NCBI GenBank assembly: GCA_031835245.1
Contig: JAVKOQ010000107.1
Span: 62,001-126,000, forward strand
Origin: Balamuthia mandrillaris
Taxonomy: Eukaryota > Discosea > Longamoebia > Balamuthiidae
Direction: 5' to 3'
Length of the DNA: 64,000 nucleotides
The notes beneath the pieces are model-generated. The model worked only from the letters and a program-made list of their open reading frames with translations, was not told the DNA's origin and ran no database searches. A program made the position numbers and the translations under genes. The stretch's first letter is position 1. The number at the start of each line of letters is the position of its first letter. Positions 48,058 to 60,045 of this stretch are shown piece after piece.

Positions 48058-48479
48058 GCTTGTATTTTTTTTGTTTGTTTGTTGTTTGAAGTGAGAGAGA
48101 GAGAGAGAAAAAAAAAAGAAGCAGCAGAGGGAAAGAGAAAGAGTGGGAGCAGCAGAGAGGAGATGACAAGATTAAACAACGCACTCTCTTCTTTTCTTTC
48201 TTTTTTTTTTTTTGTGTGTGTGTGGAACGATTCGGGACGACGTGACAACATGCCTGAGGGGTTGAAATCAGATTTTTCGCAGACTTGTGTTGTGCTGTAC
48301 AAATGGTGCAGGTTTTGCGCAGCTATTGTGCTAGAAAACGAAACCAAAACGAAGAAGAAAGAGTAAGAGATTATCTCTCTTCTCCGATCCTGCAAAGCCT
48401 TTTATTGAGAAGAGAGAGAGGGGAGGGTTGGCTGTTTTTTTCGCTTCTTCTTCTTCTCTTTAAAAAAAACTAGCGAGTC
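48058..48479. promoter_or_regulatory. Divergent promoter region, CWC22 / TFIIA
   Basis: About 420 bp between divergent starts. It includes a GA run near 48093-48108, T-rich stretches and a GTGTGTGTG segment at about 48213-48222. No gene seen. Confidence 0.4.
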
Positions 48480-49618
48480 ATGAGTGTGTCTGCGGTGTAC
48501 AGGCACGTGGTGGACGATGTGATTGCCAATCTCAAGGAAGAGTTTGAGGCAGAGGGCGTGGAAGAATCAGTTCTTTACGAGTTGCAACAGGTTTCCTTTT
48601 TTCTTTGTTCTTTTCTCTTCTTCTCCCCAAAAAACAAATTACCTGATGCAAAAACCCTCCTCCCTCCCCCAAAAAACAACAGCTATGGGAAACAAAATTG
48701 ATGCAATCTGGAGCCATTCTCCCAACAGCCGCTTTTGGCGTCAACTATGAAACGGGAGGAGACGACGAGGGAGGAGCCACGGAGGACTATGGCACCTACC
48801 CTGCGCCTTCCCATGCATACAACGAACTGGGCTCTAGCATCAGCGAGTATGCCCTTCCTTCCATTGTGAGTTTGACCCCCTCTCTTCTTCTTTCTTCTTC
48901 TCGCTCTGTCTTTGAACTTAACTTTTTTTTTTTGCTTGTTTGGCTGTTTCACAAAAAAAAGCATATTGAAGGACAAGAAGAGGACTCAAAGGCCGACATC
49001 TTAAATTCTGGCAAGCCACAGGAATACATGGTTCACTTGCACCCCTCTTCTCTCGTCTTCTCCCTTGCTTCTCTCTCTCTCTCTCACCCTTTTCTTTCCT
49101 TCATTGAAAACAACATACAGCCACCACCGCAAGGATGGGTAGAGGGTGGCGGCAACAGACGGATCACAATTGCCCCTGACAGAGACACAACAACGTCGGC
49201 TGCATCAACCAGTCGGCGGATACCTCAATATGATGGGAGAGGAGATGAAGACGACGATGAAGATGAGGACGATGAAGACGATGAAGACGATGAGGATGAT
49301 CTTGGGGTACGTTATAGCATTGTCGCCTCGGTGCCATCAGTGCATAAATTCTTATTCTTTGCTCTCTTCCGTTTTGTCTGTTTCTTCTTAAAACAGATAA
49401 AGGATGAGGACGACGATGAAGAAGAAGAGGAAGAACTGGGCTCTGACTTGGATGACACAGACGACGAAGAACCAGAGACTGACAACTTTGTATTGTGCCA
49501 ATTCGAAAAGGTGACGAGGATAAAGAACAAACGAAAGTGCACGCTGAAGGCCGGCGTTATGCATCTCAATGGCAGAGACTATCTCTTTGCCAAAGCCAAC
49601 GGCGAGTTCGACTGGTGA
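48480..49618 (+). CDS. TFIIA large (alpha/beta) subunit
   Basis: General transcription factor that stabilises TBP on DNA. The N-terminal four-helix-bundle part is VYRHVVDDVIANLKEEFEAE, ESVLYELQQLWETKLMQSGA. A long low-complexity linker with an Asp/Glu-rich block follows (DEDDDEEEEEELGSDLDDTD). The C-terminal beta-barrel reads ETDNFVLCQFEKVTRIKNKR and KAGVMHLNGRDYLFAKANGE, ending FDW, as in TOA1/GTF2A1. Exons about 48480-48590, 48683-48865, 48961-49030, 49120-49307, 49398-49618. The middle exon borders are approximate. Confidence 0.9.
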
Positions 49619-49810
49619 ACACCAAGAAACAACAAATCGCCCATCGCTCTTCCTCTCTCTCTCTCTCTCCCTCTCTCCATGAGTGTAGAAAACAGTGAAT
49701 ACAAAGAACAGCAACACCGTTACGTTATTCGTTTCTTCAAAAATATTATGTTTGTTTGTTTGTTTTTATTTTGTAAAGAAAGGGAATGCAGTGGGGTGGA
49801 CCGTTTCAAT

Positions 49811-50007
49811 AACTCTGCGGGGTGTGCCATGCAGAGCCGATCCGCGGTGTGAGGCGGTTCAGCCGGCAAGCCAGCGAACCAAGTATCCCCACACCCCCTG
49901 GTGAAAAATAAGTTTAATCTAAGAGACAGTCAGGACGACTGTCATCTAGAGATTAAGCTAGATAGAACAGATACTACACTTGATCAGAGCCAATAGGCCG
50001 AGAAGAT
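49811..50007 (-). ncRNA. U2 spliceosomal snRNA
   Basis: On the minus strand the 5' end reads ATCTTCTCGGCC, followed by TATTGGC, GATCAAGTGTAGTATCTG; this is the classic U2 start, with the branch-site-recognition sequence GUAGUA at 49977-49972. A Sm site AUUUUU is at 49909-49904. A stem-loop III follows (GGTGTGGGG...CCTCACACC) with an inner helix GGTTCGCTGG/CCGGCTGAACC, and stem-loop IV closes with CTCTGC...GCAGAG at 49813-49836. Length is about 197 nt. It lies between TFIIA and CCT8 and probably has its own promoter. Confidence 0.92.
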
Positions 50008-50300
50008 ACTTTCAGGCTTGTTGGCTTCCTCCTTTTGTAGCAGCGCCTCCAGGACTTTTGGTTATGGGTCGGAAAAGAAGGAAAAGTTGTGGAATGCTCC
50101 TCTTGTATTCTCCTTTTTGTGCTTACGACTTTCTCTCTTGTCCTCTCTGTTGCTCTCTTCGCTGTTCTCCTCTGCTCTGCTCTCCTCTTCTTCTCTCAGC
50201 AAAAAAAAAAAAAAAACCCCAAAGAGGCGTAGTCTCAAAAAATAATAAAATAAAGAGGGGACAAAGAAGAAGAAAAGAGGTCCTTTGTTTGCTTTTCTTT

Positions 50301-50989
50301 TTAATCGGAATCCCTAGAACCCTGCGCTGGGGGCTTGGGTCCACCAGCCTCACGTGCCATAATGATCTTTGTAAATAACAAAGCAGTTAGCAATAAAGGC
50401 GAAAGAGAGGGAGAAAGAGAGAAAGAGAGAGAGGCGGGAAAAATGAAAGTACCTGATCCACACGGAGGATAGTGAGAGCAGCGTCAGTGGCGAGTCGGAT
50501 AGCGGAGGCTTTGGCTGACTGCAGATCAATTATACGGGCTGCAGATGTGTCCACAGTTCCACCAGGATTCTATTCAAGGAGAAAATGGTAAAATAAGCTA
50601 TCACAACAAAAAAGAAAGAAAAAATAAAGAAATAAAGAAATAAAAAGACATACCTCAACATCAACACCGTCGTGAACTTTGCCGGCAGAGTGAGCGGCGT
50701 AGAGAGCAGAGATAGTGGCAGTGGAGGAGCGACCAGCGTTCTCAGCAAGGATGCGTGGGACGATCTCCAAGCTTTCGGCATACTTCTTGATGGCGTACTG
50801 GTCCAATCCAGGGGAGGACTCAGCAAAGGCGGTAAGCTGTCTAGCCAGCTCTATTTCAGCGCCACCAGCGCCAGCAACGAACCTCGGGTCCTTTACTATT
50901 CCCTTGAAAACGTTGACACCGTCGTCTGTTCAAAATGAAACAAAAATGAGAATGAGGGAACAAAAAAGGATATCTTGTGTTCAGAAAGA

Positions 50990-51047
<58 letters not shown>

Positions 51048-51313
51048 CAGAGAGAGAAAGAGAGAGAGGACATACCAACGGCACGCTCAATGTCATCCAA
51101 CAGGTTTTGGGTACTGCCGCGGACGATGATGGTGGAAATTGCTGAGTCTTCGGCGTCCTGTCGGAAAACACAAACCTTTGTGCTGCCGATTTCTTCCACA
51201 GAAACCACGTCACAGTAGCCAAGCTCTTCTGGAGTTGGTGCACCCTTTTTTAAGAACAAATGTTTAGCGTGGATAAAGGCGAGGGCGAGACAGAAGGCAA
51301 CCAAGAGAAAGCA

Positions 51314-51350
<37 letters not shown>

Positions 51351-52063
51351 AAAGAAGTTTTGACTTACCATGCGAACCAAAGGAACAGCGCCTACAGCTT
51401 TGCACAAACGACGAAGCTGGAATTTGGATTGCACCTTGATGGCCATAAGATTGTATCGTTCAAGGAAGTGCATCGCCATCTCTCCAATGTTGCCACCAGA
51501 CACAACCACCTTGGCTCCACTCTCCGAAACAGCCTTAATAATCTGTTCATTCAAAGATTCAAAGAGAAAGAGAGTGTAAGAAGAGTTTCTCGAGCGTCAG
51601 AGAAAGAGTTAGTACCTCTTCCATAGCCTTTTCTTCATCTTTGGAATAGTTCAAAAGTTCCTCTGCGGTTTTGAGCACAACGCTTCCCTTGGTTTCGGTC
51701 CTCGAGATGTCAATACCAGCAGCAAAGACAGCTACCTTAGCGCTGGTGACGTGCTTGATGGTGCCTGCTGTGTCACGCACGATCACAAATCCTTTGAGTA
51801 CTTTGCTGTCAACAACGCCACCACCGAGGATTTTGGTAACGCGCACGTTGTCCACATTGAAGTTCTTAGGATTCTTAGGGAGAATAGACACGCAGGATTT
51901 GGCAATGAGGCTGGCCAAGAACTCCTCGTAGCCGTACTGCTTGGCCGCAATGGCGGTTTTGATGCACTCGGCCACCTCGTCTGTGCTCCGTATGTCCTCA
52001 CAAGTGTAGCAGGTAAGGCCTGAGCGAGAGAGAAATTAAACAAGGTTTGACTCCGTCAAATGA

Positions 52064-52119
<56 letters not shown>

Positions 52120-52758
52120 ATACCCTCGAGGATCTCTTGCACTTTGTCGCCCGCTTTTGTGTAGCCAGAAATGATTTCGCTTGGGTGGAGACCGGTCCGG
52201 ATCAGCGCTTCCGCTTGCAACAACAGCTCTCCGCCAAAGGACAACACTAAGTTTGTGCAGTCGCCACACTGAAGCACAATCCCACCAGATAAATAACTCC
52301 CTCAAAAAAAATCCAAAAAACAAAAAAACAAAAAGCACAGTACCTCCTGTTCTTGCATTTGAGAGGCCATCACCAACATTTTGGCAGCGGGGTGGATCAC
52401 GTCCAACTCTTTGATGATGGTAGCAGCGTCGTTTGTCACAAAGAGCTTGTCGTGCTGATTGATGATCATTTTGTTCATGCCTATTTGTTTCACAAAACGG
52501 GGGAAAAAACAAGAGTGAGAGTTAGTAAGCAACACTTGAGCTTTCACTCGCCTTTGTTGTTTTAAAAAAAATAGAAAAGGGCGCATCAAAGGGAGGGAAG
52601 GAGGGATGAAGAAACGTGCCTTGCGGTCCCATCGACGTGCGAACAATCTGCGAGAATTGTTGACAAGCATCAATGTTTTTCACTACGGCCTCCTGCACAC
52701 CCGAAAGGTGTTTTGTGCCCTCCTTCAACAACGACGATACCCCTCCTACGTGCAACAT
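50301..52758 (-). CDS. CCT8: T-complex protein 1 subunit theta (CCT8)
   Basis: Subunit of the cytosolic TRiC/CCT chaperonin. Start MLHVGGVSSLLKEGTKHLSG matches the MALHVPKAP...MLKEGAKHFSG start of CCT8. Blocks: KLFVTNDAATIIKELDVIHP, AAKMLVMASQMQEQE, GLHPSEIISGYTKAGDKVQE, VTKILGGGVVDSKVLKGFVI, GAKVVVSGGNIGEMAMHFLE, TIIVRGSTQNLLDDIERAVDDG, AGGAEIELARQLTAFAESSPG, and VDQIIMAREAGGPKPPAQ at the end. The ATP motif normally written GDGTN reads GDCTN here. About ten exons; several introns hold long GA runs on the plus strand (CT on the coding strand), e.g. 50996-51069 and 52065-52114. Confidence 0.95.
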
Positions 52759-52981
52759 TTCTCCAATCCTCCGCTTTGGTTTTATTGATCTTCGCTCTCG
52801 CTTCGCCCTTCTCTCTGCGTGCCAAAAAAAAAAACAGCAAGTGCGTTTCACCAACTACCCCTCATGTCGACACTTTTCCATCTTACGATCTAATCACTCC
52901 TCAAATCGATTATTAATTTCGTATGTTGATCTCTATCCAATAGAAAATCAAAAACTAAGCAAACAAGAATATTTGGTGGTT

Positions 52982-55900
52982 TTACTCCTCTTGTTGTTCT
53001 TGTTCCTGTTGTTCTTTCAGCATGGCACGGTACTTGCGTTGAAAGGCAACCACCTTGTCGGCCTTTATGGCGGTCTTTTTGTACAGCTTGATGAGATGAT
53101 CCGGATCCAAGTCGTTCATTTTCGGCAGGCCGGTCAAGAAAAACTCCATCAGTTCATCAAAGGAAAGCCTTAACAGCTTACCTGTAATGTACCCGCACGT
53201 TAGGCAAGCAAAAAATAAAAATAAAACACCAAACAAGAGAAAGGGAGTATACTATACTTTCAAACATTTTAAGCAATGCTAAGCTCATACGAAATACAAC
53301 GCCCCAACCACCCCAAAAAAACAGGTCCCATATTCTGTCCATAGGCAAAACGAAACCATTTCCTCAGCATCGTCGGTTTTACACATCATAAAGATAGGCA
53401 AAGAAAATACCTTAGTACGACGTGGAATGGCAGGGATCCTAAAAATATGCCCATGTACCATTTGGTGGCATAGGCACTCGTCATCACGTTTTCTTTGTTC
53501 TTCATTGTATTTTGTGTTGGAAGATAAGAAGAAAGAGAGCAAGAGAGAGGACAAGGAAAAAAAAGAGAAGTAAAAGGAGACTAACCAGATGCTTGTACAA
53601 TTGAGGTAAATGTGCTTTGAGGAGCTGGTCTTGAACGTAGAAGCATTCAAAGAGTCGAGGGAATTCAGGTTTGAACAGTCCTGCCATTCGATAGCTTGTC
53701 AATAACCTCAAAAGCACCCACCATGCATCCTTTGTACAAACCGAGGGATAAGAAAAAAAATGAAGAAGAAGAAAAATACTTAAATACCTCTTCGCCCATG
53801 TACATAAGCAACAAAGCTGTGATTGTGGCCATTCCTTGGCAATACCCAACGAGTGTGTCGTGCACCGAGTAGGCTTTTAAGATGTTGGCTAAAGCTTGTT
53901 GCCTAGTAGGTGGACCATATCGCAGTTAGAGGTGAAGATGAAACAAAACAAAACAAAGCGTGGAGAAAAGTGTAACCCTTGGCCTTGCTGTGCGTTGAAC
54001 ATAAAATGATTTCGGTAGGTCCGCCGAATGTCCAAGTCTATCTGCTTACTGTATGGAGTATTTTGAGCTTGCTTACAAAGAGCCTTATAGGTAATGTGTA
54101 TATCAGATAAACATTACTGTTAAACAAAGGAACCAACCAAAAACAAGTTACCTGGTAATTGATACTGCTGTCTTGCTTCAGTTGAGCAGACTGAGAAAGT
54201 CTTTGCCACGCCAAGCCACGAACAGAGTCAGGAATGCCCTTTTTCAACTTGGAGGAGAGCTTCACCACTCCTTTCTTCTGTTTGTACTTTTGCATGTCTT
54301 TCGCTATTTTAGACCATTTCCGTTCCCATCGCAATGTTTTCTTGACGTTTGTTCGTGGGGTAGACGAGCTTTGTGCGTTCGTGTTTTAACAGTCAGGAAA
54401 AAGAATAACGTTGGAAAGAGAGCATAGGAGAGAGAATGAGAGATTGAAGGAAGGACAAATGGAAACAACAGACGGAGAAAAGAGGTACCTGATACTAGTT
54501 TCGAATCCATAAATATCATAGCTGGGATAGTTTTCATTTTTATCTTCTTGCTCCTCCTCTTCTTCCTCATCGTGCACGAACTGATCGCTTGAAATAGCCA
54601 ACAAATGTTTTGCATTCTCGTTCAAATCCTTCTTTCTGAGCATGACCCTTTCCGAAGCAGATCTATCTCTACTGTTGGTTTTCCTTCTTAACGTGGATCT
54701 CTTCACCTTCTTTCTTCCTCGTAGAACTGTCTCCGAGTCGGAACAAGCAAACATCTCTTGTTCATCAAGGCTTCGAAGATGAGGAGCCGACGTTTGTCTG
54801 GTTCGAGGAGCGACATCCGAGTTCTTTCTTGGTATTGTTTTTCTTTCGTTCTTCTTCTCCATCTTCTTCTTTTTGTTCTGGTGGGCGACATTTTCCACAG
54901 TAGATAAAGGAGATGAAACTTTCTCTTTCATCTTTCCTTCTTCCATCTTTAGACTTCCGTTCGTTCCACTTTCGTTCTCGCTTTCTGAACTTGAGATTTG
55001 AAACTTTCGAATGCGAGTAGGAGTCTCCATTGAAGACTGTAACAAACGAGAAGGCAGCCCTTCATCCTCATCCAAACCTAATCCTCTCAATATAGCACTT
55101 TTACTTTCTCCGGTTGCTGATGAAGCCAAAGAGGAAGAAGCTGAGGCAGAGGAAGAAGAAGTATTCAAAAACTCGGATAAGCTTTCGGCATGTTTGTTCA
55201 AAATGGCTTCTTGCCAGGCTGTTCGGCCGGTTTTGTTGAGAAGAGCTTTGTCGGCGTTTGCTTGCTCAACCAAAAAACGAACTACTTCGCGGCTGCCGCT
55301 TTGTTGGCACGCTTTGTGAAGCGGAGTGTTGCCATCGTGGTCCTGTTTGTTGACATTGGACTTGTGTTGGAGAAGAGCTTTCACGCAGTCTATGTGTCCT
55401 TTTTCTGATGCTTTGTGCTATGCAGAAGAAGAACAAGAAGAAGAACAAGAACAAGAACAAGAACAAGAACAAGAAGAAGAACAAGAACAAGAAGAAGAAG
55501 AAGAAGAACAAGAACAAGAACAAGAAGAACGAAGAAGAAGAAGAAGAAGAAGAAGAAAGAAGCGGAACGAGGAAAGCATTAAGTAAGAGCAGAAAAAGAA
55601 CAAGGAAAGAAGGTATAAAAATGAGAAAAGAAAAAAAAAGAGCGACGTTGAAGCAAGTAAACAAAAAGGTACCAAAGCAGAAGCGCCATGCGAGTCAGCA
55701 ATGTCGATGTTTGGTGAATGTTTCGCCAGAAGCTCTACAATTTGGGAGTAGCCGGCCTCGGCTGCCAAGTGAAGAGCTGCCTTTCCTTCTTTATCCGCTT
55801 TCGTTACTAGTTCTTTATCTCCTTTTATGTTGTTCGAGTACCGAAGGTGAGACAACACTAATAACGAAAAGAAGACAGCAAAGTCCCAAAAGAGGAATGA

Positions 55901-56507
55901 AGAATGAAGAAAGAAGAAACCAACCATATTCCAAAAAGAACATTACAGCATCCAAACTGCCGTTGGCCGCCGCCCAATGCAAGGCCGTCTGTCCCCGCTC
56001 CTCCTCCTTTTCCATCCACCCGCCTCCCGCCCCTCCCCCGCATTCCACCAACACCTTGATGGTCCTCACCGCGTTGTTCGCCGCCGCATGGTGCAACGGC
56101 GTCGCCCCGCTCCTGTCCCGCTTCTCCCCATCCGCCCCGCACTCCAGCAGCTTGCCCACGCACTCCACAAAGTCGCCAAAGGCCGCCCTGTGCAACGGGG
56201 TGCAGCCGTCCTCCGAGTTCTCCATGTCCACCAGGGAGTTCTTCTTTCTGTCGCTGCCCTCCCCAGCCGCCGACGGCTTGCCCTGCTCCAAGAGGAGGGA
56301 AAGGACCGGGAGGTTGCCCTGTGCGGCGGCATAGTGGAGGGCGGTGTTGCCGAAGGGGTCGCGCGCCTCGAGGTGGAGCGTCTGTTCAGCCTTGGACCTT
56401 TTTTGGAGGCGCAGCGTGTGGTGCTCGACCTCCTGCCGGTCGCCGCCCTTGCGGACCACGGTGTGCAGGGAGGCGCCGGTGGAGTGTCGCCTTGATGGTC
56501 GTTCCAT
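52982..56507 (-). CDS. Ankyrin repeat - TBC (Rab GAP) fusion protein
   Basis: The N-terminal part has at least six ankyrin repeats: [120 protein letters not shown], and [21 protein letters not shown] long charged, Ser-rich linker follows with [13 protein letters not shown]. The C-terminal TBC domain begins [20 protein letters not shown], then [16 protein letters not shown] (Arg finger region IPDSVRG), [20 protein letters not shown] (glutamine finger YCQGM) and [20 protein letters not shown]. The linker intron near 54380-54495 joins the two halves in frame. Rab-GTPase activation is inferred. Confidence 0.82.
55430..55560. repeat. Degenerate AAGAAC/GAA repeat in an intron
   Basis: Purine-rich imperfect repeat of AAGAAC and AAG units on the plus strand, within the intron between two ankyrin exons; the coding strand is therefore pyrimidine-rich. 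Confidence 0.8.
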
Positions 56508-56818
56508 TCGTACCGTTTCTTATTCCTTCGTATTGTTGTTTCCTATATAACCAAGAAATATATATTACAAAGAAGAAGGAGAAGGGTCCTCTTCTTTGAG
56601 CCAAGGCAGATGGATGCGGGTTGGCAACAAAGGAGGGTTAACCAAGCAACTACCTCAAAGAAGAAAACGAACGTTGGTTTTTTCCTTTGCTTGTGTTTTT
56701 TTTTCTTTCGTTGTTGTAAAATAACAGAAATATAATAAATTAATAGTAATTAATTCATTTTATCGTTATAGGGTCAAAAATCTTTACAGCAAAAAAGAGA
56801 GAAGAAAAGATACTACAA
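56508..56818. other. Spacer between sulfotransferase stop and ankyrin-TBC start
   Basis: About 310 bp with A/T-rich sequence (AATAATAAATTAATAGTAATTAATTC near 56732). No gene seen. Confidence 0.4.
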
Positions 56819-58567
56819 TCAGGATTTGCTATGCAGTCTCATGAAGTGCCATTTCCAAGAGCGTTGTTCATCAAAGAAGTCGTGCAAGAATGCCATCATC
56901 TCCTCGGTAGCTTCTCCTTCCTCACCTTCTGGCTCTTTGTTCCCCTCTTGAAGAGCTTCGGAGAGTAGAAGAGCACAACTCGAAGAAAGAACATCCACAT
57001 ATTCACAAATCTTTCTTGCGACTAACTCTGGCTGTTGATCCCACAAGAAAAGAAGTTAATAAAGAAACTACAAACGCATGAAAACAACAACACGAAAAAG
57101 AAGAGCAAATGAGAGAGAAGAGAGAGGAGAGAGGAGGAGAGAGGAGGAGAGAGGGCGAGAAAGATAGAAGATACGTTTTCTCGAAAAGACTCAAAACGAA
57201 GAAGAAGATAATCATCAGGGTGCAAAGTTTGCAGTTGTTGATTAACAAGGCTCATGTACTTCTCGACAGAACGAGCAGCCCGCACTATGTCAGGCTTTCC
57301 TCCTGCTCTAACATACGGTTTGTTCATGTGGTAGTTCAACAATGCTGACTCTGATTTGGTTTGTTTGGGGGACGTTAACAAATGGACAAACAGTAATGAG
57401 CAAAGAAGAGAAGAAAAAAATAAAACAATAAATAATGAAAGAAAAGAAAAGCAAACAGAAGTTCAAATAAATGAACACGAAGCAAACAGGACAGAGAGTC
57501 AAAAAAATGAAAACCACAAAGAATGGGACTTACCAACAGGATCACGAATCAAAAAGATGAGCTTGAGGCCAACGTTAGCGCCAGCCATAGTGGAGAATAA
57601 GTCATGAGAAAAATCCGGATAGTGGAACTCGTCCTGCATCGGCGTTGGCCTACAAGCAGAAAAATTGAAGATAAGAATGATGGAATGAAAGTCGACAGAA
57701 CACAGAACTTGACATATGAGAAGAGAGAGGAGAGATAAGAGAAGTAGATGAAGTGAGACCGGTCCACTGAGAGTAGGAGCAGATTGTGATCGCTGTTGAA
57801 TTCCTCTTGCAGCAGCTGTGAAAGTTGAGCTTTGGAGGGTTGAATGCTTGTTGAGGGTCCTATTTTGTTGTATGTTTTTTTCAGTAAGAAAAGAAACAAC
57901 AAGTGTTGAGAATGGACAAGAAGAATGAAAAACAACCAACACAAACACAAGCAAAGAAGAGCAAAGAAAGAAACGATAAAAGAAAGAAAGGAAGAGAAAA
58001 AATGAAAGGAGGCGCCCACCAGAAGACCACAAAGCCTGAGTAGCGGCCCCAAGCGGCAGCCACTTGTCCTCGTGGCCCGGTTGCTTCTGTGGAAGGTAGC
58101 GCACCCTTCCCTCGCGCGCCGCCTTGGGCAAGATCGTGCTCGCCAACCACTTTGGTCCTTTCAACCAAATCAAAAAGGGGCTGTTAAAAAAAAAACCATC
58201 ACTGTCTCGATCTCTTCTGCTTAAAATAAAAAAAAGGGTTCTCATCCTCACCACTTTCCTCAAAGCCAGTGACGACCAGGAGGTGACGGTCAAAGCGTCG
58301 CTCAGCGTAGAAGGAACGAAGGGGGAAGGCAGGGTAGTCCGCTCGGGAGGGCCACATGTCGGCGTGGTCCACCAGAAGGAGCTTTTTGTCGCGCTCTACA
58401 GTCAGCTTATGGTGCTCCACGCCACGAGCCAGCTCGTCCAGCGTTTGCTCGAGGAGGTGCAGCTCGGGGCCTATGGGGTCATGGGAGAGCCAAACCAGAA
58501 GGAAGAGAAAACAGGCGGCATAGACGGTGGCTAGGAGGCCCCAATCCTTTGTCCATCTCCTCCTCAT
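56819..58567 (-). CDS. Golgi-type sulfotransferase (type II membrane protein)
   Basis: The N terminus MRRRWTKDWGLLATVYAACF has a short cytosolic basic part and one membrane anchor, the layout of a Golgi type II enzyme. The luminal part shows FLIWLKGPKWLASTILPKA (5'-phosphosulfate-loop region, GPKWLAST), LIFLIRDPVG (the 3'-phosphate-binding IRDP block), ESALLNYHMNK and DDYLLLRFESFRE, all typical of PAPS-dependent sulfotransferases. The C-terminal part has QPELVARKICEYV. Exons about 58567-58246, 58185-58019, 57858-57760, 57652-57534, 57354-57178, 57035-56819. The acceptor molecule cannot be told. Confidence 0.78.
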
Positions 58568-58810
58568 TTTGTAGCTGCTTTTTTTTTTTGTTGATAGGTC
58601 AAATTATTGTAAAAATATTATTGAAAAAAATTGATCATTAATTCATTTATATTTTCCTTAAATAGATAATCATACTCAAATTCTGCACATTTTGTCCTCC
58701 AGCGCGACATAATATCCGAAATAAAGCTCAAAATACCCGAAAATTTTCCTGGTAGAAAAACAAAGAAAGAACGATAGAAAAGTACTCTATTGAAGATTGG
58801 AAAGGTTTGC

Positions 58811-60045
58811 ATGGCGGTGGTTGTTCGCGTGCCAAAGCTTTTACGCATTACCAAGGAAAGGTATGGCCCGCTCATTCTCATTTTTTTTTTCAAAGTTCCA
58901 ACCGACTTCACACAAATCATGTGTTCCTCAGATGAAAAAACTGTTGTGTCAAATGTATCTCATCAAACTCTCTTTTTCCCTCTCGCTCTTCGCTGTGTTA
59001 GTTATGAGGCAGAGCACTGGCCCATAATATCAAGCGCTGTGGCCCAGGTCTTGCAAGATCCTTCCACCGTGGTAGAACAAGAAACTCTTTACAGGTTTAT
59101 CTTCTCTTTCTTCTCTCTCTCTACTTCAATGCGGCTGCTCTTCTTGTTTTTTGCTTCTTGTTCTCAACTGCCCTCTCTGTTTGTTTGTTTTAAAAAAAAG
59201 AACTGTGTATAATGTATGTTGCCAACGGCACACGGTGCTGCTCTTCACAAACTTTGTGGAGCTGTTGGAACAGTATTTGAGCTGTCTGCGCGAAGAGCTG
59301 TGTGCGTTGTTGGACAGCAGAGAGCTTTTGCCGACTTTCGCCTCCCTTTTTCTACGCTACCTCAAATCGGTGGACATCATATGTGTTGGTTTCCGTTATT
59401 TGGTTCGTGGTTTTGCTCCTCTCCCTTTTTTTTTTCTTCTCGTTCTCTCGTCCTCTGCTTCTATATTGTCTCCTTCTCTTTTCATCGTTTTGTCCGCTCT
59501 TTGCAAACAAGATCGTGTATCTCGTGGACTGGATGTTACTATCTTGTGGTTAGAGTCACTAACCCTGTAGCAAAAAATTAAAAAAAAAAAGGATCGGATC
59601 TACTTGAAGGAGAAGCAAAATACTTCATTGAAACAAGTTTGCAACAAAGCCATCCACCACGTTCTCTTTGGTCATGACGAACTACGGAAGCAGTTGGAGG
59701 AGCTCATCGCGCAACTCACACCTGGGCCAAATCCTTCATTGACCATGTCACTCGCAAAGGGTTTGTTTGAGCTCGACAAGGGTACGTTTTTGTTTTAGTA
59801 TTTTTGTTGAGCGATAAAGCTAACTTGTGCTTGTGTTCATTCGTTCTTATTACCCACTAGAGCTAGCAGGGTTGAATCCTTCTCTCTTCTTTTTGTACAT
59901 ACCATGCCTGTGGCCAACGCAAGGACCCACAGAGGAGCTTCAAGAGACCAAGGCCCTCTTGGCGCAATTACAGGAGCAGCACCACAACACAGCCACATGT
60001 CACAACCCGCTCAAAAGAAAATGGGACGAAGCGGAGACCACATAG
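58811..60045 (+). CDS. CACUL1-like (CDK2-associated cullin-domain) protein
   Basis: Cullin-repeat protein. Blocks: SYEAEHWPIISSAVAQVLQD, EQETLYRTVYNVCCQRH, LFTNFVELLEQYLSCLREEL, FASLFLRYLKSVDII, NPSLTMSLAKGLFELDKELAG and PSLFFLYIPCLWPTQGPTEE, with C-terminal NPLKRKWDEAE. These align in order with human CACUL1, including the region around MANIVKGLYTL and RKRAGDE. Exons about 58811-58860, 59002-59094, 59201-59383, about 59512-59550, about 59592-59780, about 59861-60045. The middle border near 59380-59600 is unclear. Function in cell cycle via CDK2 is known for the animal protein only. Confidence 0.7.

Noticed and set aside
55408-56334. Plus-strand Lys/Asn-rich frame across the AAGAAC repeat
   Set aside because: It spans an intron repeat and the antisense of ankyrin exons; the ankyrin frame on the minus strand is clearly the real one.
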